NCBI GenBank assembly: GCA_009760855.2
Contig: WPIO01000191.1
Location: forward strand, 92,501-156,500
Length of the DNA: 64,000 bases
Direction of reading: 5' to 3'
Source: Cristatella mucedo
Taxonomy: Eukaryota > Bryozoa > Phylactolaemata > Cristatellidae
Within the stretch, counting starts at the first letter, position 1. Each line of letters opens with the position of its first letter. A model generated the notes under the pieces. It worked only from the letters and a program-made list of their open reading frames with translations, had not been told where the DNA came from and ran no database searches. This document shows, piece by piece, positions 36,201 to 43,600 of this stretch. The translations under genes were made by a program, and so were the position numbers.

Positions 36201-36957
36201 ATCTGAGTCCCTTTGCGGCAAATGTAAAGCGCCTAGAAAGAAATTGCGTTCTCTGGGGGCGCTTTATCAAGTGCATTATTATTATTATTACTATTATTAT
36301 TATTATTATTATTATGAGAGATTGGCTGGAGCCAAAGAATGAACTGACCTAAATGTGAGCGACAAAACCTTGAAGTCGATCCGTTTCTTGACTGGGAGCC
36401 AGTGCAGGTCGGCGAGAAGTGGTGTGATGTGGCAACTGCGACGCTCACGACAGGCAAGCCTAGCTGCGGAGCTTTGCAACCGCTGTAATCGCCCGATTGC
36501 ACGTGACGGTAGGCCAGCAAGCAGTGAGTTACAGAAATGAAGACGGGATGTCACAAATGCATCTACAAACTTAGACGTGGTATCTTTATCCAAACGAGCC
36601 CTAATTTTTGCAATGCATCTGAAAGTAGGCAGACTTGATTGCGGAGCTGATGCGGTTGTCTAACGAGAGGTCATTCGATCAACGAGAGGTCATTCGATCA
36701 GCTGAGCAGGCGGCGCAGCTCCCGGTGTGAGCGCAGAGAACGTGGCGGCGGCGGCGGCGCGGCGGCGCGGCTGTCCCAGCGAGCTCTGCTCGCTGGGAGC
36801 GGCGGCGGCGGCCGCTCCCAGCACGGCCGCGCAGCCGATTACCCGACTCGCAAACGCGTCCGCTATCCGCCGCGGCCGCGGCGGCCGTCGCAGCCGCGGA
36901 GTCGTTTCGAACGTTGCCAGCACTTTTCTCTTTGATCGGCTTCTCTTTCTTCACCAT
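21867..36957 (-). CDS. LRRC71: LRRC71 orthologue, 11-exon gene (whole span)
   Basis: Leucine-rich-repeat protein of the LRRC71 family, which is associated with motile cilia and sperm and whose molecular role is poorly known. Exons on the minus strand, in order: 36957-36843, 35453-35040, 34480-34405, 34273-34199, 30227-30153, 29481-29313, 28561-28268, 26931-26779, 23889-23787, 23215-23070, 21968-21867. All introns are GT..AG and every junction keeps phase, giving about 573 codons plus TAG; the human protein is about 560 residues from memory. Residues 1-200 match the family N-terminus, about 200-345 are leucine-rich repeats, 345-457 a Lys/Arg-rich linker, and 458-573 the conserved C-terminal block. 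The start is the first ATG before a Lys-rich stretch. The introns contain LINE pieces, minisatellites and a (GA)n tract. The donor of exon 8 (GCT/GTGTTA) is the weakest call; dropping exon 8 keeps the frame. I recognise the family with high confidence; the exact exon ends are inferred. Confidence 0.9.
22000..22900. other. LRRC71 last intron, AT-rich, no gene seen
   Basis: Between exons 11 and 10 of LRRC71. 22150-22740 is AT-rich with ATT runs. No conserved frame found. Confidence 0.6.
23341..23520. repeat. 10-bp minisatellite, 18 units
   Basis: GGCGTGCAGA repeated 17 times after one variant unit (GGCGCGCAGA), with no changes between units. It lies in the intron between LRRC71 exons 10 and 9. 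A ~54-bp direct duplicate follows (about 23533-23640) and a 16-bp GATGAGCGGTAGCCTT triplet at 23667-23715. Confidence 0.95.
23990..24228. repeat. (TC)n / TCTGTC microsatellite
   Basis: 240 bp of pyrimidines on the plus strand, about 100 bp upstream (in gene sense) of LRRC71 exon 9. Confidence 0.95.
25117..25447. repeat. 21-bp minisatellite, about 15 units
   Basis: Unit GTGGAGCGGATCAAATACTT plus one base, with unit variants (GAATAC, AGAGG, TTAG/TTCG). Because 21 is divisible by 3, the plus strand reads a 7-residue repeat (VERIKYF/L) and the minus strand another. The only frame start on the plus strand is TTG, not ATG. It lies inside the LRRC71 intron between exons 8 and 9, antisense. Confidence 0.95.
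26085..26245. repeat. 13-bp minisatellite, about 12 units
   Basis: Unit CATTGCGTTGTCG for the first four copies, then CATTGCGTCGTCG for the rest. Since 13 is not a multiple of 3, each unit shifts the frame, so several frames stay open; these are artefacts. Confidence 0.95.
26779..26931 (-). CDS. LRRC71: LRRC71 exon 8, Lys/Glu-rich linker (tentative)
   Basis: After the acceptor CTGCTCGCGCAG the phase-0 frame reads GEKDEKPRTPQKNKDEKPAA followed by a Lys/Arg-rich stretch. The human protein has a Lys-rich linker of similar composition between its repeats and its C-terminal block, and the model is otherwise about 65 residues short there. The 3' end is uncertain: GCT/GTGTTA keeps phase 0 and gives 51 codons, but other ends are possible. 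The exon could also be skipped without loss of frame. Confidence 0.5.
28268..34480 (-). CDS. LRRC71: LRRC71 exons 3-7, leucine-rich repeats
   Basis: Exon 3 (34480-34405) carries GWRIDSVMADILRQC. Exon 4 (34273-34199) carries LWNVGLTEETLL. Exon 5 (30227-30153, only 75 bp) carries HLWIDANAPVISGDAWKELL. Exon 6 (29481-29313) carries ATLSLRYDGIDDSAAVALA and SLNLSGNCVTDTGAVALAQ. Exon 7 (28561-28268) carries RTLLTLNLAGNPVGDATAKE and FPLTHDETVLRRQLL. These are ribonuclease-inhibitor-like repeats (LxxLxLxxNxIxDxGAxxLA) in the same order as in LRRC71. Phases are 1/2, 2/2, 2/2, 2/0 and 0/0. The 4 kb intron between exons 4 and 5 contains three minus-strand LINE fragments. Exon 7 ends in an Arg/Lys/Ser-rich stretch at AAGAAG/GTGCGC. 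Confidence 0.88.
29230..29285. repeat. 18-bp tandem repeat, 3 units
   Basis: CACTCGTCACGCTTCGCG units just downstream (gene sense) of LRRC71 exon 6. A similar 18-bp GGCGATGGCGACGGCGGC triplet is at 29566-29625. Confidence 0.85.
29865..29890. repeat. Perfect 26-bp palindrome
   Basis: CCGGCTGCAATAG followed directly by its reverse complement, with no spacer, in the LRRC71 intron between exons 5 and 6. Confidence 0.9.
30560..31520 (-). mobile_element. LINE C-terminal region and 3' end, second subfamily
   Basis: Minus strand 31511-31260 reads GKAKFLLTGHPKRVAGLEGF and RNLGVVFDSYLNLECFVKKA. 31171-30908 reads SQRFDHVCVHSLLEELEWLL and VLMLTHKALTHEPAL (family: HWLPV..RI..K.L...KALHG.AP). The 3' UTR ends near 30580. 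Parallel copy at 47400-48440. It is in the LRRC71 intron between exons 4 and 5. Confidence 0.75.
31920..32290 (-). mobile_element. LINE 3' end
   Basis: (TAA)n, the conserved hairpin tail, 3' UTR and the last codons of the C-terminus in reverse, matching 35755-36110. A family B SINE remnant follows at about 32360-32440 (GGGCTCAAGCCAC, GTAGAGATTAAGTTTTCTTA). Confidence 0.75.
32529..32568. repeat. 13-bp inverted repeat in AT-rich intron DNA
   Basis: TATACTAGATGTA at 32529-32541 and its exact reverse complement at 32556-32568, 14 bp apart. 32440-33395 is otherwise AT-rich, with no gene seen. Confidence 0.75.
33395..33590 (-). mobile_element. LINE 3' tail
   Basis: AATTATAACGCACTTGATAA then the conserved hairpin and UTR in reverse. 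A diverged family A SINE-like stretch follows at 33600-33740 (TGCATGAATTGAACTCGC). Confidence 0.7.
35040..36957 (-). CDS. LRRC71: LRRC71 exons 1-2, N-terminal region
   Basis: Exon 1 (36957-36843) encodes 38 residues starting MVKKEKPIKEKSAGN and an Ala run, ending phase 1 at TCGG/GTAATC. Exon 2 (35453-35040) follows the acceptor TTTCCCAG. It contains CSGRFSEDF and YIPKIVARAKN, which correspond to the CSG..E.DF and Y.DFPKVV segments of the human protein. It ends with PSIWVEMDHFDRHETATEVH then IRG, the family's P.I.VE.....V.E..IRG motif, at donor AGAG/GTATTA. An Ala/Pro-rich insert lies between these blocks. The in-frame ATG at 35319 is internal, not the start, because conserved coding continues upstream of it to the exon 2 acceptor. 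Confidence 0.85.
35745..36665 (-). mobile_element. LINE C-terminal region and 3' end, interrupted
   Basis: Minus strand 36593-36312 reads AIGRLQRLQSSAARLACRER, SCHITPLLADLHWLPVKKRI and FRSVHSLAPANLS. The sequence resumes at 36205-35973 with DLLPHQAKHRTTRF, LKSFGNRAFSLYASKARKSL and LFRTAFSRSL stop, then 3' UTR and (TAA)n. Between the two halves, about 36215-36310 is a plus-oriented tail-only insertion (see findings). It sits between LRRC71 exons 1 and 2. Confidence 0.82.
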
Positions 36958-36999
36958 AGTGTTTCCGTCTCGAAAGTCACCGTCGGCAGAAGCTCAGCG

Positions 37000-38372
37000 C
37001 GCGCGAGAGAGCGAGCGGACGCTGCTTCGCCTCGAAGTCGAGGAATTCGTGGGCGGCGCGCGCTCCGCGCCGCCGCAGCTGCCAAGGCAGCCTTCGCCGA
37101 CCTTGGCCTTGGCTTGCCCTGCCGAGCGTTTCTGACCGTTTTTCGAATTTCTCGGTGAGCGCTCGCGTCGCGCGACGCGCTGGCTTGAGCGCGGAGTGGA
37201 TACCGCACAACTAACAGCAGCACTAAGCAATCAATCAGCAAGATTATACGCGCCAGTCATCATCCGTCACGAAGAGTTGGGGATCGGCTCACATGACCGC
37301 CTCACGTGATCGTGATCGGCTCCTGATCATTGTCGAAACGGAAAGCCAGTAAATGTAGCGTGCATCGAGCTACCGGCTAGCTGTTAGCAGTGGCCAGAGC
37401 AAACAGGAAGTCGGCAGCGTCGGATCCGACTGCCGGATGGGGTAAGCTTCGAGGGCAGGAAGAGTCGGGATCGGCTCACGTGACCGGCTCGTGCGATCGC
37501 GATAGGCTCGCGCTTTTTTTGCACAATCGCACGACAGGATTTTGATCTTTGATAAAATTTTGATACAAACAAAACTGTGCTCCTTTTTGGATAGCAGTAA
37601 CGTTAATGTATCCTGGCTCTAATCCAATATACAAAGCGGCCACACACCGCCCTAACTGTTTTTACGGCAACGATGAGTGTGCAGCTGCAGTTGCTGTGTG
37701 CTCGATATTTCAGTGATGCACGAATTATGTATCGCTCTCATTCCAATGCGATGGCCGCCCGATTCACCTTACCTCAGGCTGCAAGTAGCGCGTCACGGAT
37801 TTCTTCGCTTCATTGTCCGCCCCCATGGGCGAAGAAGTGGTCGTCGGTTTTGCCACCCAGCCATGCTTGGAAAGATGACCTCTCTCTACGCACGACGCGT
37901 CAGTTGGTGCTAGCTGTCAACCTGATTTGTGACGGCGATTCACGCACGATTGCAGCGGGCGCGCGAGCACGAAGGCCGATTAATGGGTAAATTAATAATC
38001 GGCAATTGATAGGCCAAAATAGCGAGCAGCAGGTTTTCAGATTCGCTGTGAGTTTCGTCAGGTCGGGTGAATGCCGTCAGGTGAATGCCGGCATGCAGCT
38101 GGTTCCAGACTTTCGGCGTGCAAGAACTACAGTGGCACGCCTCCGAAAGTTTTGCGGTCAGGTGGAATTACTATTTAACAAACCATATCAGCTGAGATCG
38201 CGCCTCTAGCCGTCGAGATTGAGCGCTCGGTCGTGTCGGTTCTACATGCACGGATCGCTGAGGTCACGCCAACAGCTAGGCTTCGTCACCTTTTCGAACA
38301 GCTGGTGTTGCATGCTCTCTAGATGTCCTTGTTCTCCGTTGATGCGGGAGCGGTGGACAGCCGAGTCAAAGC
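37000..38372. other. Upstream flank of LRRC71, no gene seen
   Basis: 37000-37200 is GC-rich and probably the LRRC71 promoter and 5' UTR (inference from position only). 37690-37900 is a dispersed repeat also found at 43290-43600 (GGGCGAAGAAGTGGTCGTCGG). 38040-38160 looks like a degraded LINE C-terminus. No host gene supported. Confidence 0.5.
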
Positions 38373-38618
38373 TGTAGTCTGAATTATCGTCGCGAACGGC
38401 ACAGAACACCAGCCGACGAGCAACACCACCAGTGTATTCTCCCTCCACACGGAGCAGGGCGAAGCACAACTCTCCTCGCCCCTCTCGCCCACCGGAGTCC
38501 CCCGACTCCCTTGGCAAAACAAACCACTAATCGCACGGCCTGGCTGCTTACCACATTGAGTGTCACAGCCCACTCGTACAGCGATCAGGGGCAGTGTCAT
38601 CAATTAACTAAAACCACA
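38373..38618 (-). repeat. 3' LTR (246 bp)
   Basis: Runs TGTAGTCTG...ACCACA on the plus strand (TG...CA in both directions), nearly identical to 42258-42503 with a few substitutions. It is the downstream LTR because the coding frames run on the minus strand. Confidence 0.9.
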
Positions 38619-38702
38619 TGCCCGCCTGATCTGGAGATCAATTAACGACGTAGCCAGAGCAGCAAGCAGCTGTTCTTCTCCACTGCTTAGACAGCGAGAA
38701 GG

Positions 38703-39311
38703 CTAAACATTAACCACATAGTCGTCATAGCGCGCCGGCGGTCTCAGGCCACATCTTGGCCGTAGCTGTCTGCCGGGCTCGTCGTCTCTGGACATACTAC
38801 CAGGGCCTGCATCGGAGTGTTCGTCGAGGAGTTCATTGGCGTTCGGTACTGGTCTGATGTCCGCTAGGTGGCGGCGGATTCCATCAATTTCAATGCCAAC
38901 TCCTTCCGCCGGGGCGGTAACTGTCCCCTGAGGCCATTGAGTGGTGCAACGGGCTCCAGGGGGTTTTACGAAAACCCGCTGACCCTGAATCAAGTCATTT
39001 CCGTCACAGCTCTCTGTGCGAGGCTCGCGAGCCATCGGAGGTTTCCATTCGTACGAGAAAAGCTGACGGCAAGGCGATGAGCCGGCGTCCAATCCGGCGG
39101 TGGCTGAGAGATTGTACCAGTACACCATCATCATTATGTCCCGCCCACTCCGGGCTACCATTCCTTTTATTGTTCGGTGGTTTCTCTTTACTACACCGTT
39201 TCCAGAGGACCAGTAGGCACAGCGATGCAATGCGTCTACCCCCAAATGATCAAAAAGTTGGCGAACAGCGTTCGATCGGAAAGTGGCGGATTGTCCGTTA
39301 AGAGCTGCCAC
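38703..39311 (-). CDS. pol: LTR element integrase C-terminal half
   Basis: 202-residue frame taking over at a frame change in the integrase core: FRSNAVRQLFDHLGVDALHR then YWSSGNGVVKRNHRTIKGMV. The third catalytic residue, normally Glu in N-G-x-V-E-R-x-H-R, is Lys in this copy. The C-terminal part (HLADIRPVPN) resembles a gypsy integrase C-terminal domain. It ends TAA before the 3' LTR. Confidence 0.8.
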   Translation of the reverse strand: MAALNGQSATFRSNAVRQLFDHLGVDALHRCAYWSSGNGVVKRNHRTIKGMVARSGRDIMMMVYWYNLSATAGLDAGSSPCRQLFSYEWKPPMAREPRTESCDGNDLIQGQRVFVKPPGARCTTQWPQGTVTAPAEGVGIEIDGIRRHLADIRPVPNANELLDEHSDAGPGSMSRDDEPGRQLRPRCGLRPPARYDDYVVNV

Positions 39312-40318
39312 GGCGGGCCCCTTTCTCTGAATATTTCGTCCAAGTGTCGGACCACCGAGGTCTCGCTCTCGTCGGGTATACGCCGCCAGATGGCAAACCT
39401 GCTGGGGCCGCTATCGACAAGTGTCAGATACTTGACCCCGTTGAAGAAAGTAACATCAATAGCCAGGCGGCGCCAGTTGGAATCTACGTCCAAATGTCCA
39501 TGGCTCCAAGACACTGGCACTGGATCCACAGACCGGCAACGCATGCACGATTTAACAACGCGTTCCGCTATCTCCCGCGTTACGGAGATGCCGGGGAAGC
39601 AGAGCCTGGCCAGGTACAACGCACGGTCAACCCCTAAGTGACGCAAATCGTGGAACGCTCGCAGGTCTACTTCTTGCGCTGGAGTAGCAGCTGCGACAAT
39701 CGAGATTGGCTTAAGCCACGGCTGCGGTACTCGCGTTAAGTGGTCTGCTTTGTTGTCGGCCAAACGCACCAGCTGTATTCTCACCCGAAGGTCGTACTCC
39801 TTAATTACGTCGCTTATTATTGCTGTCCGCCGTCGAGCCAATGCCTCGCCTAGACCTCGAGTACGGATTGGCTTATCACCTTCGACAAGCGATCGAAGCC
39901 ACGAATGCACAGTGGCCGAGTCAGTAAACAATTCGATCTCTCGCAGTCCCCAGGCCAGGGCTAAGTTTAGGCCCTTTATGTCAGCCTCTAGTATGGCCAG
40001 ATTTATATGCGCTACGTCATCTGGCTTTCTAAGCCAAGAGGCATCATCGACAGTCTGCCCTCCAATTCGCAAGCAGGCGCCTATCGCTAAGCTGCTTGCG
40101 TCACACCATACCTGTCCGCTGGGTGACGACGGCACACTCTGCACTCCGGAAACTGGATCCTCTTTTATCACGCGTCGGCTGATCTCCTGTGCCATCCGAA
40201 GGACGTCCTCCGTAACCTCGGCATCCCACGACAGGTCTTTTGTAGCTTTCTTCACGTAGCTGCAGGCTGGTCGAAGCCATCCGGCAACGGGAAAGTGGCC
40301 CGTAATTGTCCACACCAC
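39236..40318 (-). CDS. pol: LTR element RNase H and integrase N-terminal half
   Basis: 360-residue frame. RNase H: VWCDASSLAIGACL (first Asp), LAILEADIKGLNLA (Glu), FTDSATVHSWL (second Asp), and a late Asp in LADNKADHLTRV. Integrase zinc finger: HDLRHLGVDRALYLARLCFP then CMRCRS. Integrase core begins WRRLAIDVTFF (first Asp) and LLTDN (second Asp). The frame then drifts and stops within the core, continuing in the neighbouring frame. Confidence 0.85.
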   Translation of the reverse strand: MVWTITGHFPVAGWLRPACSYVKKATKDLSWDAEVTEDVLRMAQEISRRVIKEDPVSGVQSVPSSPSGQVWCDASSLAIGACLRIGGQTVDDASWLRKPDDVAHINLAILEADIKGLNLALAWGLREIELFTDSATVHSWLRSLVEGDKPIRTRGLGEALARRRTAIISDVIKEYDLRVRIQLVRLADNKADHLTRVPQPWLKPISIVAAATPAQEVDLRAFHDLRHLGVDRALYLARLCFPGISVTREIAERVVKSCMRCRSVDPVPVSWSHGHLDVDSNWRRLAIDVTFFNGVKYLTLVDSGPSRFAIWRRIPDESETSVVRHLDEIFRERGPPWQLLTDNPPLSDRTLFANFLIIWG

Positions 40319-41142
40319 AAGAAAAGCTGCCTGCTAGTCGCGCGCTGAGGTAGCGGTTCAACATCGTTATCTCTGCCCCACTTAAACTTTCCTTCATGGT
40401 CAGTGACGCGAAGCCCTAGTACGCGACCTCCGACCAACTTTTCCGGGGGCTTAGCTTCGAGCCCGAACTGTCGTAGGAGAGAGATAGCACGCTCATTCGT
40501 GACAATGTCATTGTTGGCGATTATATCGTCCACGTATGAGTCAGTGCCTTCGCGCACCCGTGTGTCCATAGAAAGCACCTTATTTAACACGGCGGTCATT
40601 ATCTTAGGCACTACATTTAATCCGAAGCCTAGCCGCGTAAGGCAGTACCACTTCCCCTGGTAGGCGACAACCTGGTATCTCCACAGGGAAGGGTCGACAT
40701 GAAGCTGTAAATACGCTTTGCGAAGGTCGATAATGCTGACGTTACTTCCCATGCGGCGCCATGCCCGAAGTTTCTCGCTGCAAACGTCACCGTTGGCAGT
40801 ATGGCTGGAAACGAATTGGTTCAGCTCGCGGTAGTCTAAAACGGGCCGCACTTTGTCTTTATGACTCTGGAACACTGCCATTAGCGGCACGAGGCCTTCA
40901 CACTCCCCTTCGTAGGGCTTCAGCCAGCCGAGCTGGATCCACTCTTGGATCTCATTGTCGTAGTCGGCCTGCAAGTCGGCGGGCACGCGGTAAGCCTCGA
41001 CGCGGTTTACCAAGGTGGGAGAAGAGTCACGCCGTCGGCCCAATGCCACTTTACGACCTATTTTCCGCCACGGTACATCGCCAAAAAGTCTCTGTCGGAA
41101 ACACTGACGTCGCTCGACAGTGCCCCGATTGCATTGCACCAC
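40252..41142 (-). CDS. pol: LTR element reverse transcriptase
   Basis: 296-residue frame. Residues 94-104 HKDKVRPVLDY, 137-146 IIDLRKAYLQ (first catalytic Asp in D-L-R-K-A-Y), 170-182 RLGFGLNVVPKIM, 203-206 YVDD (catalytic Asp pair). The thumb/connection reads LEAKPPEKLVGGRVLGLRV. It overlaps the next frame (to 40318) where the reading frame changes. Confidence 0.85.
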   Translation of the reverse strand: MVQCNRGTVERRQCFRQRLFGDVPWRKIGRKVALGRRRDSSPTLVNRVEAYRVPADLQADYDNEIQEWIQLGWLKPYEGECEGLVPLMAVFQSHKDKVRPVLDYRELNQFVSSHTANGDVCSEKLRAWRRMGSNVSIIDLRKAYLQLHVDPSLWRYQVVAYQGKWYCLTRLGFGLNVVPKIMTAVLNKVLSMDTRVREGTDSYVDDIIANNDIVTNERAISLLRQFGLEAKPPEKLVGGRVLGLRVTDHEGKFKWGRDNDVEPLPQRATSRQLFLWCGQLRATFPLPDGFDQPAAT

Positions 41143-41369
41143 CCATTGAAGGTTACTACACCGCCTTCAGGGCCTATCACCACGCCTCCCAGCTGTCGCA
41201 CAGCATCCATGCCAAGTAGCATATCATATCCCGGTACGATCTCGGATACGAGGCAGTCCAGCTTTATTACGACGTCCTGCGCAGAGCATGTAATGCGGCA
41301 CGCCGACCGGCAACGAGCGACTGCTCCATTGAACGTAATTACTGGCTCGTTAACCGGATAAGACTGCGC

Positions 41370-41570
41370 CTAGGTGGCAACCAGTACCGAAGATTTAGTC
41401 ACGATTGACCGAGAGCAGCCAGTATCAAGGAGCGCCTTCATAATACGACCACCGTTGAGAACATTTATTGTTGGCAGTCGAGTTGACAAGCAGGGGAATG
41501 CGCCGGCGCTATAACATGCGCTTCCCCTTACTCGTTTTTTGGCTGTGCGTCGGTGCGACGCTCCGGACAT
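41370..41570 (-). CDS. LTR element aspartic protease fragment
   Basis: Frame with IMKALLDTGCSRSIV. DTG(C)S is the retropepsin active-site motif followed by the usual S.S/T hydrophobic turn. It sits between the zinc knuckles and the reverse transcriptase, as expected. The C-terminal flap region is not in one clean frame. Confidence 0.75.
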   Translation of the reverse strand: MSGASHRRTAKKRVRGSACYSAGAFPCLSTRLPTINVLNGGRIMKALLDTGCSRSIVTKSSVLVAT

Positions 41571-41737
41571 ATTGCTGCTAGGTGCGAGTCATCGCTGCAT
41601 ACAAAACACAGCCTTCGCTACCTTTGCGACGAACGGCAGTCACGACTTATGTGCCCTTCATTTTTTCAGAAGAAACAAAAACCCTTCTGTGGAGTCGGGC
41701 GAAAACCTCTAGCTCTTAGTGCCTCAGCAGCGGCCGC

Positions 41738-42241
41738 TTAGCTCGGCTCCTGGCAACTCATAGGCGCTCGAGCCTTCTCAACGACCTCAGACATCGCCAT
41801 CTTGTCGAGCGAACACTCCGCGCGAAGCTGCTTTCGGATGTCCTCTAGAAGCCCGGTGACGAAAGCGCATTTTACCAAGTCATTGTTCGCAGCCGCACTC
41901 ACCAATCCGGCCAGCCGGGCCAAAATTGAAGCGTATACGGCTACTGGTTCCCCAGCTTGGAGCCGCCGTGTCGTGAGCTCCTCATGAGCTTTAAAATTAT
42001 CCGCCGAAAGTGCAGCGAGAAGAGCCTCTTTTTCGATGGTATAGTCTTTCTTCGCCTGTCCATCGATGCTTTGGTACACGGCGAACGCTCCGCTGATTAG
42101 AAAAAGGGGCAGGAATTCGTGGCGGTCGGCAGTGACAATACCTTGAATCTCTACCACCAGATCAAACTTTTCAACCCAGCCCGCTAAGTCTCCGCTGCCG
42201 TCGAATTGAGTGACGATGTGGCTGAACTTTACGTTCTCCAT
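41738..42241 (-). CDS. gag: LTR element Gag
   Basis: 167-residue frame starting MENVKFSHIVTQFDGSGDLA. It has the gypsy-type Gag pattern W..K......... and the downstream VAVYASILARLAGLV and CAFVTGLLEDIRKQLRAE blocks, typical of the retrotransposon capsid fold. The frame stops before the zinc knuckles, which are readable further down on the minus strand (about 41690-41570): the first CCHC knuckle has a TGA at its second Cys position, while the second (CFVCSDDSHLAAIC) is intact. Confidence 0.8.
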   Translation of the reverse strand: MENVKFSHIVTQFDGSGDLAGWVEKFDLVVEIQGIVTADRHEFLPLFLISGAFAVYQSIDGQAKKDYTIEKEALLAALSADNFKAHEELTTRRLQAGEPVAVYASILARLAGLVSAAANNDLVKCAFVTGLLEDIRKQLRAECSLDKMAMSEVVEKARAPMSCQEPS

Positions 42242-42257
42242 TACTGCCGAAGTAGCT

Positions 42258-42503
42258 TGTAGTCTGAATTATCGTCGCGAACGGCACAGAACACCAGCCG
42301 ACGAGCAAGACCACCAGTTTATTCTCCCTCCACACGGAGCAGGGCGAAGCATGACTCTCCTCGCCCCTCTCGCCCACCGGAGTCCCCCGACTCCCTTGGC
42401 AAAACAAACCACTAATCGCACGGCCCGGCTGCTTACCACATCGAGTGTCACAGCCCACTCGTACAGCGATCAGGGGCAGTGTCATCAATTAACTAAAACC
42501 ACA
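42258..42503 (-). repeat. 5' LTR (246 bp)
   Basis: Partner of 38373-38618, same length and termini. The few differences between the two LTRs imply moderate age. The adjacent gag start is at 42241. Confidence 0.9.
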
Positions 42504-43289
42504 AAAGTACCAAACACGCCCTCGACATTACCCGTTAAGCGGACTGCACCGCACGTGGGGCAGCTCTGTCCGACGGGCGGTTGGCTGGCTACAGCATGCT
42601 TCAAGTTCAGCAATCCGCTGAGAGCGCTTCAGCCTATTAGGGAGTTGCAGACCACGCCTCGGCTATTAGTGTTTGCAAGGTCGTACGTTGAATACGACGG
42701 GTTGTCAATCGATGGGTCACATGATGATCTGCTCATCTTAATGCATTTGGGCGACCGTGCTCATCCATGCTCAATAATGACAGTTGTATATTTGTATAGC
42801 GCCCTCCAACGACAAGGTCGTCCATGCCTGAGCCCGCTGCTTGCTTGCAGAGGCCGGCGAGCGGTGGCGGCGCCGAATCAAGGCCAAAGTTTTGGCGTTG
42901 CTGACGCCGCTGCCGAAACCGTTGCCCCGCAGCAAGCTTCGAGCAGCCGTCGGAGGGTTGGCGCGAGCTACTGAGCTCTTGTTTGATGGACAACTCGGCG
43001 GCAAGTTGTCGCGTGACGCAGCGTGACCCAGCGTTGCCAGGGAGGCTGCCACTCCGAGAGACAACCGTGGCTGGGTGCTCATCGAACATGCGAGGCATCA
43101 AGCATGCTGAACGCGCAAGCGACCAGCGGTCGCTTGGTGGTTGGTGGCTGTTTGGCCGCGCTGCAGGGGCGCAATCTCCACGCCTCACGAGGCCTTCGCT
43201 CGGAGGCGCGGAGTCACTCAGAGGTCGGCGAAGGACGCCGTGCAGGCGAGGAGGCGTCCGTGCCTCCGCGCCTCAGGGATGCATCCGTT

Positions 43290-43290
<1 letters not shown>
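42504..43290. other. Flank between LTR element and repeat, nothing recognised
   Basis: Overlapping Ala/Arg-rich frames on both strands with no conserved motif. I see no gene. Confidence 0.5.

Positions 43291-43589
<299 letters not shown>

Positions 43590-43600
<11 letters not shown>

Larger units (their letters stand above)
38373..42503 (-). mobile_element. Decayed Ty3/gypsy-type LTR retrotransposon
   Basis: 4.13 kb element, transcribed leftward: LTR, gag, zinc knuckles, protease, reverse transcriptase, RNase H, integrase, LTR. The integrase lies after RNase H, the Ty3/gypsy order; RT style (GFGLNVVPKIM, YVDD, PPEKL.GGRVLGLRV) recalls invertebrate gypsy-like elements annotated in flatworms. 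The flanks AAAGC and AAAGT look like an imperfect 5-bp target duplication. Coding is broken by frame changes and stops, so this copy cannot make a full polyprotein. The gag ATG lies only 16 bp from the 5' LTR, and I see no convincing tRNA primer-binding site. Confidence 0.9.

Noticed and set aside
42258-42503. Independent gene in the frame 42210-42974
   Set aside because: It reads through the LTR into non-conserved flank; the LTR explains the open part.
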